Below, in pieces: positions 17,618 through 26,065 of a stretch of 64,000 nt of DNA. Within the stretch, counting starts at the first letter, position 1. Every line of letters begins with the position of its first letter. The notes below the pieces were generated by a model. The model was not told where the DNA came from and searched no databases. It was given only the letters and a program-made list of their open reading frames with translations. The position numbers and the translations under genes are program-made. This DNA is from Butyrivibrio sp. WCD3002 (GTDB lineage Bacteria; Bacillota; Clostridia; Lachnospirales; Lachnospiraceae): contig NZ_AUJO01000016.1 in assembly GCF_000424265.1 (NCBI RefSeq), positions 41,411-105,410 on the forward strand, written 5' to 3'.

Positions 17618-18826
17618 CTATAATGTATACTCTTTAATTGTCTTATTACTTGCCTTCCACTCAGAGTCAGGTCCCCAGTTTTTCTGATCACAGAACCTGC
17701 AGAACGGAACCCACCAGGATGAAAACTCAGCAAACTCATGCCAATCCTTCACCTTATAAATATCAAGATAATCTCTTTCTGCAAATTCCAGGTTCTTATT
17801 AAACTTTTTATTAAAAATATCTATATGCGCCTGAACCGGACACATATAATATCTACCATCTTTAACTACATTAAACTTGTTGAAATACAGACAGTGTACT
17901 ACATGAGCCTTGGGTACTTTGCCCTCTAAATCCATTACGTGTTTATCTGAAATCTTTACAACTTTCGTCGGATCAACCGCATGAATATTCGAAGACAGTT
18001 TAAGATGTATTCCATATTCATTGGCTTTCCTCTCTATAGCTTCATAATCAAGCTTTATAGGATAAACAGTCACCGTAACATCTATGTTGTACTCTTTTAA
18101 CACTTCCCATAAATTACCCTTATCAGAATGCTCAAGACTGAGCAAAAGTACTCCATTCGTCAATAAAATCAACTGCCCATTGGGAAACTGCTCCCTTGTT
18201 ATCTTAATCAGCTCAATAATGTCCGGATGAAGAGTCGGTTCTCCACCAAGAAAGGTTATTACCCCAATCTCATGATCATAAATTTCACCCATCCGAGTCA
18301 TATCTTTTCTGAACTGTTCAACATCCACAAACCACTCATCAGAAAGCTGCGAATAATGGTCACACATCTGGCATGACAAATTACAATGATCTGCCAGACT
18401 AATCTCAAATGTCATCTCATCCTTATTCCTTGGTGCCATCTGCTCTGCAATACCAAGTCTTGTGTGTTCTGTCATAGTGAACAGGTTTTTAAAACCTTTT
18501 TCTCTAAGCATAGGCACAACTATTCCCTGATGATAATCCGGAATCCCCAAAACAATTCCAATATTTGGAATATCAATAAGTTCATCTATATTCCTAACCT
18601 GTAAATGTCTGTAATAAAAATTATCTTCATTTGGAGTAAAAGATATTACATATCCTTCAACATTAACATCGCACATATCAAGGAAACGGACCAGCCATTC
18701 CTGAGCTTCTCCACGCCCAAAAACATATATGTGCTCATATTTTTTACAGAACTCCATTAAATCATCAATTTCAAAAATATGTGGCAATCTGTTAATCCAG
18801 TGCTTGTTCCTTGCTATAGTACTCAT
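17618..18826 (-). CDS. Radical SAM enzyme with an N-terminal Rossmann-like domain
   Basis: Residues 20-115 contain 'YEHIYVFGRGEAQEWLVRFLDM', the Rossmann-like segment shared with other proteins of this locus. The radical SAM core starts near residue 145: 'ISLADHCNLSCQMCDHYSQLSD' supplies the CxxxCxxC 4Fe-4S ligands, followed by 'ITFLGGEPTLHPDI' for SAM binding. The C-terminal region has further cysteines ('HVVHCLYF', 'YMCPVQAH', 'PFCRFCDQKNWG') consistent with a SPASM or twitch auxiliary cluster. Such enzymes modify sugars, peptides or amino-acid-derived groups. In this operon it may remodel the carrier-bound or CDP-bound headgroup. GGGG lies before the ATG. Substrate unknown. Confidence 0.9.
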   Translation of the reverse strand: MSTIARNKHWINRLPHIFEIDDLMEFCKKYEHIYVFGRGEAQEWLVRFLDMCDVNVEGYVISFTPNEDNFYYRHLQVRNIDELIDIPNIGIVLGIPDYHQGIVVPMLREKGFKNLFTMTEHTRLGIAEQMAPRNKDEMTFEISLADHCNLSCQMCDHYSQLSDEWFVDVEQFRKDMTRMGEIYDHEIGVITFLGGEPTLHPDIIELIKITREQFPNGQLILLTNGVLLLSLEHSDKGNLWEVLKEYNIDVTVTVYPIKLDYEAIERKANEYGIHLKLSSNIHAVDPTKVVKISDKHVMDLEGKVPKAHVVHCLYFNKFNVVKDGRYYMCPVQAHIDIFNKKFNKNLEFAERDYLDIYKVKDWHEFAEFSSWWVPFCRFCDQKNWGPDSEWKASNKTIKEYTL

Positions 18827-18911
18827 TAAGTCCCCTTTTGATTAAATAGTTATTTTCATAGCCATTCCATGAATGCTCTACTATGCTCAACACATTTTCT
18901 TCATTTCTAAC

Positions 18912-20096
18912 CTACACATAATATGACGGAAATAAATGCTGTTCCCTTTTTTCTACAGGTGGCAGTACCATATAGTCTCCATATCTGTATTTTAAATACT
19001 GCTCATATCCAATTGGTGCTCTAAAATAACCGTCTTCAAATTTAACCATCTTGTAGTCACTATATATGTTAGCAGGAACAGCCCATGGCCTGTGAACTGT
19101 CCTAATAACATTTCCAACATATTCTGATTGATAGAACGAACGACTGTGTCTCTCCTGAATAACTCTCTTCCTTATATCGACACTGTTTATATTAGGAACA
19201 TCCTTTATGATTGCGTAATAAAACCAATCTGCATCTAGTTCCAAATTTCTTTGCCATTGTCTCTCTATCGCTTCGGGTTCACTTGGGTAACCCGCAATTG
19301 GAAAAATATCTATAAAGACCGAAAGTTCTCCTGCGCCAAACATCCAATCATAATCCCTGAATATCTTAGTATTGGGATTTACCACCTGAGCAAATTGCAA
19401 AACAAAATCGTCGTCTTTTTCCCAATAAAAAACTTCATTTTTTCCATGCTCGGAGTACTCTTTTATAAACTCTGTAAAATCCTCAAAAGGCATATATACA
19501 TCTATGTCATCATCCCATGGAATAAAACCCTCATGTCTTAGCGCACCAATCAGTGTTCCGCCACCCAAAAAATACTTTAGCTTTTTATCCTCACAAAAAT
19601 CACTAAAATCTTTTAATAGATTAAGTTCCAGCTTTTGTACTTCTTTAAGGGATAGCTTTATGTGTGATGCATCAAAACAATTCCTCACTTTCTTATACTC
19701 AATATGCTCTCTCGACAAATCATAAAGATTAATAATTCTCTCATCAGATATTTCTTCAGCACAAAGTTGCGCTTTGAACTCAGCATAATGTGTGTTTGCC
19801 ATCACGATCAGCGCATCCTCACTGATTGTTTTAACTCTCACAGGCTCGACTACTACTCTTTTGTACGAAATAATATTAGAGAACTGTTTTTTGTATGGAA
19901 TAATCACCTTTCCTATTTTTCTAAGGTCATTATCCAATACCCTCACATTATCTATTCCATAATCATATAGTGCCTGAACAATCACTGATAGCCAAGGATG
20001 AACCCCAAGCCATACGACGGATACATATTTTTTTTCTGTTATTTCCTGCATCAAAACATCCAATAGTGGTACAACAAAATTATGTTTCTTTAACAT
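18912..20096 (-). CDS. LicD-family phosphotransferase with an N-terminal Rossmann-like domain
   Basis: Residues 25-130 are a Rossmann-like domain ('KYVSVVWLGVHPWLSVIVQAL', 'VRVLDNDLRKIG'). Residues 150-394 are LicD: 'LKYFLGGGTLIGALRHEGFIP' followed by 'WDDDIDVYMP' is the defining nucleotidyltransferase-fold motif with its metal-binding Asp residues. LicD enzymes transfer a phospho-headgroup such as phosphocholine from a CDP donor to a glycan or teichoic acid. The fused cytidylyltransferase/kinase at 12294-13877, the TagD-like enzyme at 21077 and the transporter at 22943 would supply the donor. GAGG lies about 10 nt before the ATG. Confidence 0.93.
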   Translation of the reverse strand: MLKKHNFVVPLLDVLMQEITEKKYVSVVWLGVHPWLSVIVQALYDYGIDNVRVLDNDLRKIGKVIIPYKKQFSNIISYKRVVVEPVRVKTISEDALIVMANTHYAEFKAQLCAEEISDERIINLYDLSREHIEYKKVRNCFDASHIKLSLKEVQKLELNLLKDFSDFCEDKKLKYFLGGGTLIGALRHEGFIPWDDDIDVYMPFEDFTEFIKEYSEHGKNEVFYWEKDDDFVLQFAQVVNPNTKIFRDYDWMFGAGELSVFIDIFPIAGYPSEPEAIERQWQRNLELDADWFYYAIIKDVPNINSVDIRKRVIQERHSRSFYQSEYVGNVIRTVHRPWAVPANIYSDYKMVKFEDGYFRAPIGYEQYLKYRYGDYMVLPPVEKREQHLFPSYYV

Positions 20097-20107
20097 ATAT
20101 GATTACC

Positions 20108-21064
20108 TCAGTTATTGTCTTTGTTCATCCATCCTACAAGATCAAAGAAGTTTTCAATCGCTGGCTCACGCCTATTTGTTGCTTCAGTCGCAACAATATA
20201 TGGGGGTTTATATTCAAAATGGTCATAATAACTGCGTCCTTGCACAAACAGTTTTTTTTCATCTAACTTAGCAAAAGCGTTATAAGCCTCTTTTGAAATC
20301 GGTGGCCTATAGCCATATTCCTCCATGACAAAGATGATCCTGTTCCAATTTAAACGTTCTCTAAGGAAATTCCATCTTTCTACAGCTTCATCAGCAGATT
20401 CTGTATGTCCAAGCAAAACCTCAATATCATCCACCACTCCAATGGGCCAGGCTTGTTCAAATCCATAAGTCCTCGTTTGTTTTTCCCATCCCTTTAACTT
20501 CATCTCGCAGTTCATATAGTGTTCCAAATTTAGGCAAAGCTTAATGAAATCATCATCTTTAATTCCAACGTTAACTGTAGGCGACAGCAGTGGCATGTCA
20601 AATGCTTCATATATTGTTCCACCCACACAGGTATTACTTATTATTGTAGGTGCACTTCCGCTAGTCAGCTTTCTTCTAAAGTACCCTAAAAATCGGTTGA
20701 TATTATAAGTATCCCCATCAATCATAAGATCCTTATACTGTGGTATTATGCACAACATATCCAAATCCCACAGATGATCAAGCCATAATAAATCCGCCAG
20801 TATTTCTTTATACACATGTGGTGAAATAATCATTCTGACGTGAATTCCGGAATACTCCCGCAATCTATTAACTGGATAGATATGGTGTCGATTGCAAAGC
20901 GTATCTTTCCTCTCTGGATTCTGGTCAAGGTAAAAGAGAAAGTCTATATTGCATTTATTCAGGTAGTATCCAACCCAATACCCTGCATTTCCTGCGCCAT
21001 AGATTATTATTTCACCGGTTTCATTTTCAAAAAAAGCCTTCATATCATTGGTAACTCTGATCAT
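20108..21064 (-). CDS. DUF1919 protein with an N-terminal Rossmann-like domain
   Basis: Residues 15-80 are Rossmann-like ('GEIIIYGAGNAGYWVGYYLNKC', 'FLFYLDQNPERKD'). Residues 125-310 match the DUF1919 family of polysaccharide loci: 'TIISNTCVGGTIYEAFDMPLLSP' near its start, 'LEHYMNCEMKLKGW' in the middle and 'WNRIIFVMEEYGYR' later. A second, shorter DUF1919 protein lies at 45680-46348. DUF1919 proteins are often annotated as exopolysaccharide biosynthesis proteins and may be glycosyl- or phosphotransferases; the reaction is not established. AGGAG lies six nt before the ATG at 21064. Confidence 0.85.
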   Translation of the reverse strand: MIRVTNDMKAFFENETGEIIIYGAGNAGYWVGYYLNKCNIDFLFYLDQNPERKDTLCNRHHIYPVNRLREYSGIHVRMIISPHVYKEILADLLWLDHLWDLDMLCIIPQYKDLMIDGDTYNINRFLGYFRRKLTSGSAPTIISNTCVGGTIYEAFDMPLLSPTVNVGIKDDDFIKLCLNLEHYMNCEMKLKGWEKQTRTYGFEQAWPIGVVDDIEVLLGHTESADEAVERWNFLRERLNWNRIIFVMEEYGYRPPISKEAYNAFAKLDEKKLFVQGRSYYDHFEYKPPYIVATEATNRREPAIENFFDLVGWMNKDNN

Positions 21065-21076
21065 ATACAACTCCTG

Positions 21077-21514
21077 TCATATCATTGGATGTTCATCCAA
21101 ATACTGTTTAATTATCGAAGTCAATTGTGTACTTGATATTCCATCCGTGTGAGGTAAATATACAATCTCAACTCCAACCGGCAAAAACTGTTCCTCATAG
21201 TGCTTCCACTGTGGAGTTCCCTGCCAGTCAGATCCGACAAACATCTTGTCAAAATGATATTTTTCCCAGGCACCGTATTTATTCTTATCTGTCTGGGGAA
21301 CAACCTGATCCACGTATTTTATTGCTTCAACTATCGCAACTCTTTCTTCATAGGGAATAACAGGCCGTTTCCCCTTTTCTTTGATAACAAGTTCATCAGT
21401 ACTGACACCAACAATTAAATAATCGCATAGTTCCCTTGCCCTGCGAATAACATTTAAGTGCCCAATATGAAACATATCATAAACACCGGTTGTATAGCCG
21501 ATAACGTTTCCCAC
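21077..21514 (-). CDS. TagD-like cytidylyltransferase
   Basis: This small nucleotidyltransferase of the HIGH superfamily has 145 residues. 'GVYDMFHIGHLNVIRRAREL' carries the HxGH CTP-binding motif, 'VGSDWQGTPQW' the central region, and 'DGISSTQLTSII' the C-terminal ISSTxL motif that TagD uses (RTxGISTT). TagD makes CDP-glycerol from glycerol-3-P; close relatives use ethanolamine-P or other small phosphates. It is encoded between the carrier protein and DUF1919, with LicD downstream, so it probably supplies an activated headgroup to the glycan. The start is GTG at 21514 with GAGG very close upstream. Confidence 0.9.
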   Translation of the reverse strand: MGNVIGYTTGVYDMFHIGHLNVIRRARELCDYLIVGVSTDELVIKEKGKRPVIPYEERVAIVEAIKYVDQVVPQTDKNKYGAWEKYHFDKMFVGSDWQGTPQWKHYEEQFLPVGVEIVYLPHTDGISSTQLTSIIKQYLDEHPMI

Positions 21515-21536
21515 TACCTCTGCGCCTTTCTAACGC

Positions 21537-21770
21537 TTAATGCCCAAGATATTTCTCAATTACAAATCCAATCTGCTCCACACTGTTAAACGATTCCGGA
21601 GTTATCTCCTCAAGTCTTATCTTGATTTCAAATTCTTTCTCAAGTTCTCTTATAAGCTTTAAAAGGGAAAAAGAATCTATCCAACCTCCTGAAATAAGAT
21701 TGTTCTCTTCGTTAAAGTACTCACCTTTAATTGTTTTCAAAGCTTTGATTATTCTTTCCTTAATATCCAT
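21537..21770 (-). CDS. Stand-alone acyl/aminoacyl carrier protein
   Basis: The 77-residue, acidic, four-helix carrier has the phosphopantetheine-attachment Ser in 'GGWIDSFSLLKLIRELEKEF', equivalent to the 'LLDS' site of DltC and acyl carrier proteins. It lies four genes downstream of an AMP-forming adenylation enzyme in the same operon, so it is the likely acceptor of the activated acid, as DltC is for DltA. GGAGG lies about five nt before the ATG. No phosphopantetheinyl transferase or thioesterase is in the window. Confidence 0.92.
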   Translation of the reverse strand: MDIKERIIKALKTIKGEYFNEENNLISGGWIDSFSLLKLIRELEKEFEIKIRLEEITPESFNSVEQIGFVIEKYLGH

Positions 21771-21789
21771 TCTGCCTCCAATATAAGCC

Positions 21790-22941
21790 TCAGATTGATT
21801 TTATAAAATCATCCAAAGGACAGTTTGTTTCGTACGTAATACTCTGCTGCATCAAACTAGGGGCCCACCAACGCCTTATATACTCATCGTCCTCCATCGT
21901 CACAAAAAAACTCTCCAACTTATCACCTTCTGAGTCGTATTCATGCCAACATCTATCCCATAATGTATGAAGCAATAGTTTATTATCCTTCACCCCCAAT
22001 GGCACCATCATGAAGCGTGCTATTTTATCTGGTAAATCCCCTATTCCTTCATTAATCGTCTTACATTCGGACACAGCTTTCTGCCCCCAATTAATACGAT
22101 AGATCTTGCCTTTATTCATTGGAATTAAAAAGATATCGTCACCTGCTTCTAGCGGTTCCCAGTAATAAGAAACCACTTCATCAGCATTATCTATTTCACC
22201 AACATAAAGCCTTTCTTCAATTCCATTTGTCTCGTCCCATTTGCACAGATACAATCTGTTTCTATCATCCTCAATCAATAGCAGAATATCTTTGCGCCGA
22301 TCAAGTAAACCGTGAACCATCTTGATCTCATCATCAAATCTATTCAATACCATCTCATCTGTTTCTAGATAAAGTTTTCCGATTGCAGGTACTACTCCAA
22401 GCGGTAGATACGCAATTGATTCCCTGATTGCATATCCGTTAGCAAAATAATAATTTTTTGAGTTTATATGAATGAAATCATTCTTATTTATATTTGCGTT
22501 TATGGAACATGCTATCTCGTTTGTTTCCAAGCTCAGTTTTATTAGTCCGGGATATGTTGCCCCTAGGATATATGCGAAATTGTTATGTGTAAATCCCTTG
22601 AAAAAAGGATCATTTGAGTCAAAAGTGACCAGTTCGTCATTCACATCAAAACTAAGCTCAATAGAAACAGTATTTCCCGAATGTACATCAACAACATCGA
22701 GCCTGCCTGACTCTCCTGGTATTAGTATTGCCTTTTCGCCTTTGAAAATTGCAGAATAAAAGAAACGTCTCAGTTTTTCTCCAGAATGAGTTAGCCATTG
22801 CTCAACCCACGCTGTATGCGTATTCAGATTAACTCTACACAGACAAGGATAATCCTCATGAATAACAAGCATAGTATCCCCGTCCAAATATGCATCATAG
22901 GTTTTTATGTACTTGTACTGTTTTCTGACATCATTTTCCAT
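21790..22941 (-). CDS. Beta-propeller-like protein of the glycan locus
   Basis: The product has about 383 residues and no signal peptide. It shows recurring blade-like units: 'LVIHEDYPCLCRVNLNTHTA', 'RLDVVDVHSGNTVSIELSF', 'GLIKLSLETNEIACSI', 'IGKLYLETDEMVLNRF', 'NRLYLCKWDETNGIEERL'. This alternation of short strands and 'Thr/Glu-x' turns is typical of WD40/YVTN-type propellers. It may act as a scaffold or binding platform for carrier-bound intermediates, but no function is established. The ATG at 22941 has GGAG four nt upstream; an ATG at 22953 inside the transporter gene is the alternative. Either way it overlaps or touches the transporter stop. Confidence 0.65.
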   Translation of the reverse strand: MENDVRKQYKYIKTYDAYLDGDTMLVIHEDYPCLCRVNLNTHTAWVEQWLTHSGEKLRRFFYSAIFKGEKAILIPGESGRLDVVDVHSGNTVSIELSFDVNDELVTFDSNDPFFKGFTHNNFAYILGATYPGLIKLSLETNEIACSINANINKNDFIHINSKNYYFANGYAIRESIAYLPLGVVPAIGKLYLETDEMVLNRFDDEIKMVHGLLDRRKDILLLIEDDRNRLYLCKWDETNGIEERLYVGEIDNADEVVSYYWEPLEAGDDIFLIPMNKGKIYRINWGQKAVSECKTINEGIGDLPDKIARFMMVPLGVKDNKLLLHTLWDRCWHEYDSEGDKLESFFVTMEDDEYIRRWWAPSLMQQSITYETNCPLDDFIKSI

Positions 22942-22942
22942 A

Positions 22943-24490
22943 TCACTCCGCATTATGGTTATCTCTTAAATCCTTAGCCAGTGTAAGCATCACAATCGCC
23001 TGAATAAAAATCATAGGAAACGCCGCAATCATACTGATTGTTCGCATGGTTTGAGCCCCCTTTAACTGCAAAAACGAAAGGGTTAACACAATTATAACAA
23101 CTGCCCATACTATTCTATTTTTTCTCCCTGTCCGGTCATCACAATTCCAGTTTTTGGACGTCATCAAGGACAATGTAAAAGCTGTTGAATCAGTTGTGGT
23201 GGCCATAAATATCAAAGACAAAGCAGCATACACCAAAAGAACAATTCCAGTAAACGGAAGACTTTCCAAAGCACCTATTACGGCCGCCTCATTGCCTTCA
23301 TTCTGTAAAAAAGTCACGAGGTCTACAACGCCTTTTCTTTGTACCTCCAATGAAAAGCAACTGAGAATTGAGAAGCCACATAATGCGCCAATAGTACCAT
23401 ATCCAATAGTTCCAAGTACCATCTTCCTTAAACTCTTTCCTCTGGATATTCTTCCGATAAACACCCCGATAATAAGTACATAAGCCATATCATAGGCATA
23501 ATAGAAAACTGACCACCTCTCAGGAAAGCCATCATTTCCCAATGGATCAGTATAAAATGACATTCTAATAAAATTCTGTATGTATAATCCTAAACTGTTA
23601 GTCTCCCATTTAATAACAGTTATAGGATTGATAATAATCACAAGAAACAATAAGAATAATGAAAAAACAAAGACATTGATCCTGCTCAGAAACTTGATTC
23701 CCTTATCAAGCCCCCTCCATACAGAAAAAACAAACAAGATCAGCCATAACATCAAAACAAAAACAGTAACCTTTTCCCTATCATTTATTCCGGTGAATCG
23801 GCATAAAATACTACTTAAAAGTGGCGTAGAAAAAATCATGGATGTAGAAACACCCCCAAGCGTTGCAATTACACCCAGCACATCAACAATCAGAGCTCCT
23901 GCGCTATTCAAAATGCCACGGTTGGCAAGTATCTGCCCAACCCTGGCCGTTTTTTCTTCTCTGACATACAAAAAATAGCCGATAAAAACCGCCACAGGAA
24001 CACATAAAGCCCAATAGGAGACTCCCCAGTAATACTGTCCGCACATATGCGCATATTCAAAAGCTCCATCCGACATTTTCTCAATTCCAAAGGGCGGATC
24101 CATCAGAAAATTGAGGGGTTCAATTATACCGAAAACCATCAGTGAACCTGCTAAGCCCGTACATATCAGCATAATAGCCCAGTCAAAATCAGAAAATTCC
24201 TCCTTGCTACTGCCAAGCACTACTTTTCCATATCTGCTAAAGGCAAGCCAAAAGGAAAACACCAAAGTAATTATGTAAATAATGGTATATAAAACGCCGA
24301 CTTTATCAGTAATGAAATCATATATTGCACCAACCAGACTATTAGCCTTAGAAGGAAACAATGTAATAAGAAGCACAATTAACAAGACCACAGTCAAAGA
24401 GTACACAAAAACTGATAAATCCAACTTTTGCTCTGCATTATCCTTTAGATTGCTTTCTGAGTTCATTTCTGTCAATTTTTCCACCTTCAT
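22943..24490 (-). CDS. BCCT-family transporter with an altered substrate box
   Basis: The product has 515 residues and about 12 transmembrane segments. BCCT features include 'GIIEPLNFLMDPP' (family 'EP...PP'), 'WALCVPVAVFIGYFLYV', and 'IATLGGVSTSM' (sodium/substrate region). BCCT proteins carry quaternary amines such as choline, betaine and carnitine. The signature aromatic box, usually FYWxWWIAW, reads 'FYYAYDMAY' here, so the Trp cage for a trimethylammonium group is lost and an Asp appears. The substrate may thus be a different small zwitterion, perhaps the acid activated by the next gene upstream. The gene overlaps the adenylation gene by about 50 bp. Confidence 0.92.
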   Translation of the reverse strand: MKVEKLTEMNSESNLKDNAEQKLDLSVFVYSLTVVLLIVLLITLFPSKANSLVGAIYDFITDKVGVLYTIIYIITLVFSFWLAFSRYGKVVLGSSKEEFSDFDWAIMLICTGLAGSLMVFGIIEPLNFLMDPPFGIEKMSDGAFEYAHMCGQYYWGVSYWALCVPVAVFIGYFLYVREEKTARVGQILANRGILNSAGALIVDVLGVIATLGGVSTSMIFSTPLLSSILCRFTGINDREKVTVFVLMLWLILFVFSVWRGLDKGIKFLSRINVFVFSLFLLFLVIIINPITVIKWETNSLGLYIQNFIRMSFYTDPLGNDGFPERWSVFYYAYDMAYVLIIGVFIGRISRGKSLRKMVLGTIGYGTIGALCGFSILSCFSLEVQRKGVVDLVTFLQNEGNEAAVIGALESLPFTGIVLLVYAALSLIFMATTTDSTAFTLSLMTSKNWNCDDRTGRKNRIVWAVVIIVLTLSFLQLKGAQTMRTISMIAAFPMIFIQAIVMLTLAKDLRDNHNAE

Positions 24491-25940
24491 TATGGGGCAT
24501 TTCCTCCAGCCTTATAACCCTGTCCGGTAACATATACCCCGGAATTATAGATTTAAGAGTTGTCATTACTTCATTCTCAGAAATATCTCCTTCGTAAAAG
24601 AAACTTATATAGCTCGTTTCTTTATTAAAAGTGCACGCACATTCCTTTATCGAGCCCATTGTCATCGCCGTATTCTCAATTTCTCCAAGTTCTATGCGGT
24701 AACCATGCCTTTTAATCTGTTGATCTTTTCTTCCTCTATAGATAAGATTATTATTTTCATCCAGTGATACCAAGTCACCAGTACAGAACATCTTCTCAGG
24801 ATACTCATTATTCTCCGGATTCTGAACAAAGCATCTTTCAGTAAGTTCCATATTTTTGTAGTAGCCACTTGCCAGGGAATCTCCTAGGACACATAATTCC
24901 CCTATTCCCTCATTGTCAAATGTAGAATCGCCTAAAGCTCTTATGTATATCCTCGTATTTGGATATGCTACGCCCATAGGTATTTTCTCGCTATCTTCAA
25001 ATTCTCTGTCTATTATATATCGGCATACTAATTCGGTAGTTTCAGTAGATCCATAGGCATTTATAAATGTTGCTTGTGGAAGAGCCCGCATCCAAGCTCT
25101 CAAAACCGACGGGTGCATTTCCTCTCCCCCAAAGGTAACCAATCTAATACCTGACAAATCTGCTTCTCCAAGAGCCTCATAATGAACCGGTATTGCCATA
25201 GCAGACGGAAGCCAATTGATAATTGTGACCTGCTTCTCTTCTAAGAACTTCATCAGCTTACCAGGTGCAAAAAACAGGGCAGAAGGAATTATATACGTGG
25301 TCGCTGCGCATCTCACCGTATAAAATATATCCTCTATGGGTCCCACAGTATGCAGAGCATACTGATTGGCAAAAACATCAGTGTCCTTTATACCATATTC
25401 TCGGACAGCCATCTCATAAAAGCTGTTTACAGCACCATAGGTTGTTACTACTCCTTTGGGTTCTCCCGTAGATCCGGAGGTAAAGATAATATAGGTGGGA
25501 TCACTGAATAATATCTGATTCCTCCTATTGCGAAGCTTATCAGAATCGGCTTTACATTCTACAGAATCAGAATATTCCATTACCGGAATATCGATATTTT
25601 TCTCTTCAAGTTTCTTTTTTCCTGCTTCATCCGTTATAACAAGGCAAGGATGCAGAATATTTATTATACGAATATTATACTCAATTTCCGTCGCACTGTT
25701 AAGCACAGCATACGGATTACCGCTATATATTGCTCCAAATATTGACACAATACATTCAGTACATCGGCCCATTAAGATTGCTATTGGTCGCCTGTTACTA
25801 TCGAATTCAATTATTTTCCCTGCCATATTACGAGCCATTTTTTGAAGCTCAGTGTACGTAACCTTAGTTTTTCCATCTGAAAAGGCCAGTTTGTCTGAAT
25901 ATGTAACAGCATGTTCATCAAGGTAATCAGTAATAATCAT
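24438..25940 (-). CDS. AMP-forming adenylation enzyme (stand-alone NRPS-type A domain)
   Basis: The product has 500 residues. Core A3 is 'TYIIFTSGSTGEPKGVV', A5 is 'INAYGSTETTELVC', A7 is 'KMFCTGDLVSLDENN', A8 is 'YRGRKDQQIKRHGYRIELGEIE', and the A10 Lys lies in 'PHNEGGKIDRNELR'. It activates a carboxylic or amino acid as an adenylate and loads it onto a carrier, as DltA does for D-Ala; the carrier at 21537 is in the same operon. No condensation or thioesterase domain follows, so the acid is probably passed to a glycan or headgroup. GAGGGG lies about eight nt before the ATG. It is the first gene of the operon, about 30 bp after a terminator. Confidence 0.93.
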   Translation of the reverse strand: MIITDYLDEHAVTYSDKLAFSDGKTKVTYTELQKMARNMAGKIIEFDSNRRPIAILMGRCTECIVSIFGAIYSGNPYAVLNSATEIEYNIRIINILHPCLVITDEAGKKKLEEKNIDIPVMEYSDSVECKADSDKLRNRRNQILFSDPTYIIFTSGSTGEPKGVVTTYGAVNSFYEMAVREYGIKDTDVFANQYALHTVGPIEDIFYTVRCAATTYIIPSALFFAPGKLMKFLEEKQVTIINWLPSAMAIPVHYEALGEADLSGIRLVTFGGEEMHPSVLRAWMRALPQATFINAYGSTETTELVCRYIIDREFEDSEKIPMGVAYPNTRIYIRALGDSTFDNEGIGELCVLGDSLASGYYKNMELTERCFVQNPENNEYPEKMFCTGDLVSLDENNNLIYRGRKDQQIKRHGYRIELGEIENTAMTMGSIKECACTFNKETSYISFFYEGDISENEVMTTLKSIIPGYMLPDRVIRLEEMPHNEGGKIDRNELRKQSKG

Positions 25941-25974
25941 TATAAGCCCCTCATAATATTTGTTTTTTGCACAA

Positions 25975-26015
25975 AAAAGACACTACATTAAGTTTATCAC
26001 AAAATGTAGTGCCTT
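25975..26015 (-). terminator. Terminator of the surface-protein transcript
   Basis: GACACTACATT (25979-25989) pairs with AATGTAGTGCC (26002-26012). On the minus strand it is followed by TCTTTTTTG. It stands directly before the start of the adenylation gene, so the glycan operon needs its own promoter or read-through. Confidence 0.8.
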
Positions 26016-26065
26016 TCGAACTTCATTGAATCAATTTAGCTGGTCACATCATTTGAAATAGATAC

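Noticed and set aside
24438..25940. DltA (D-alanine activation) as a firm call for the adenylation enzyme
   Set aside because: The core motifs fit any A domain, DltB/DltD are absent nearby, and the operon content differs from dlt.
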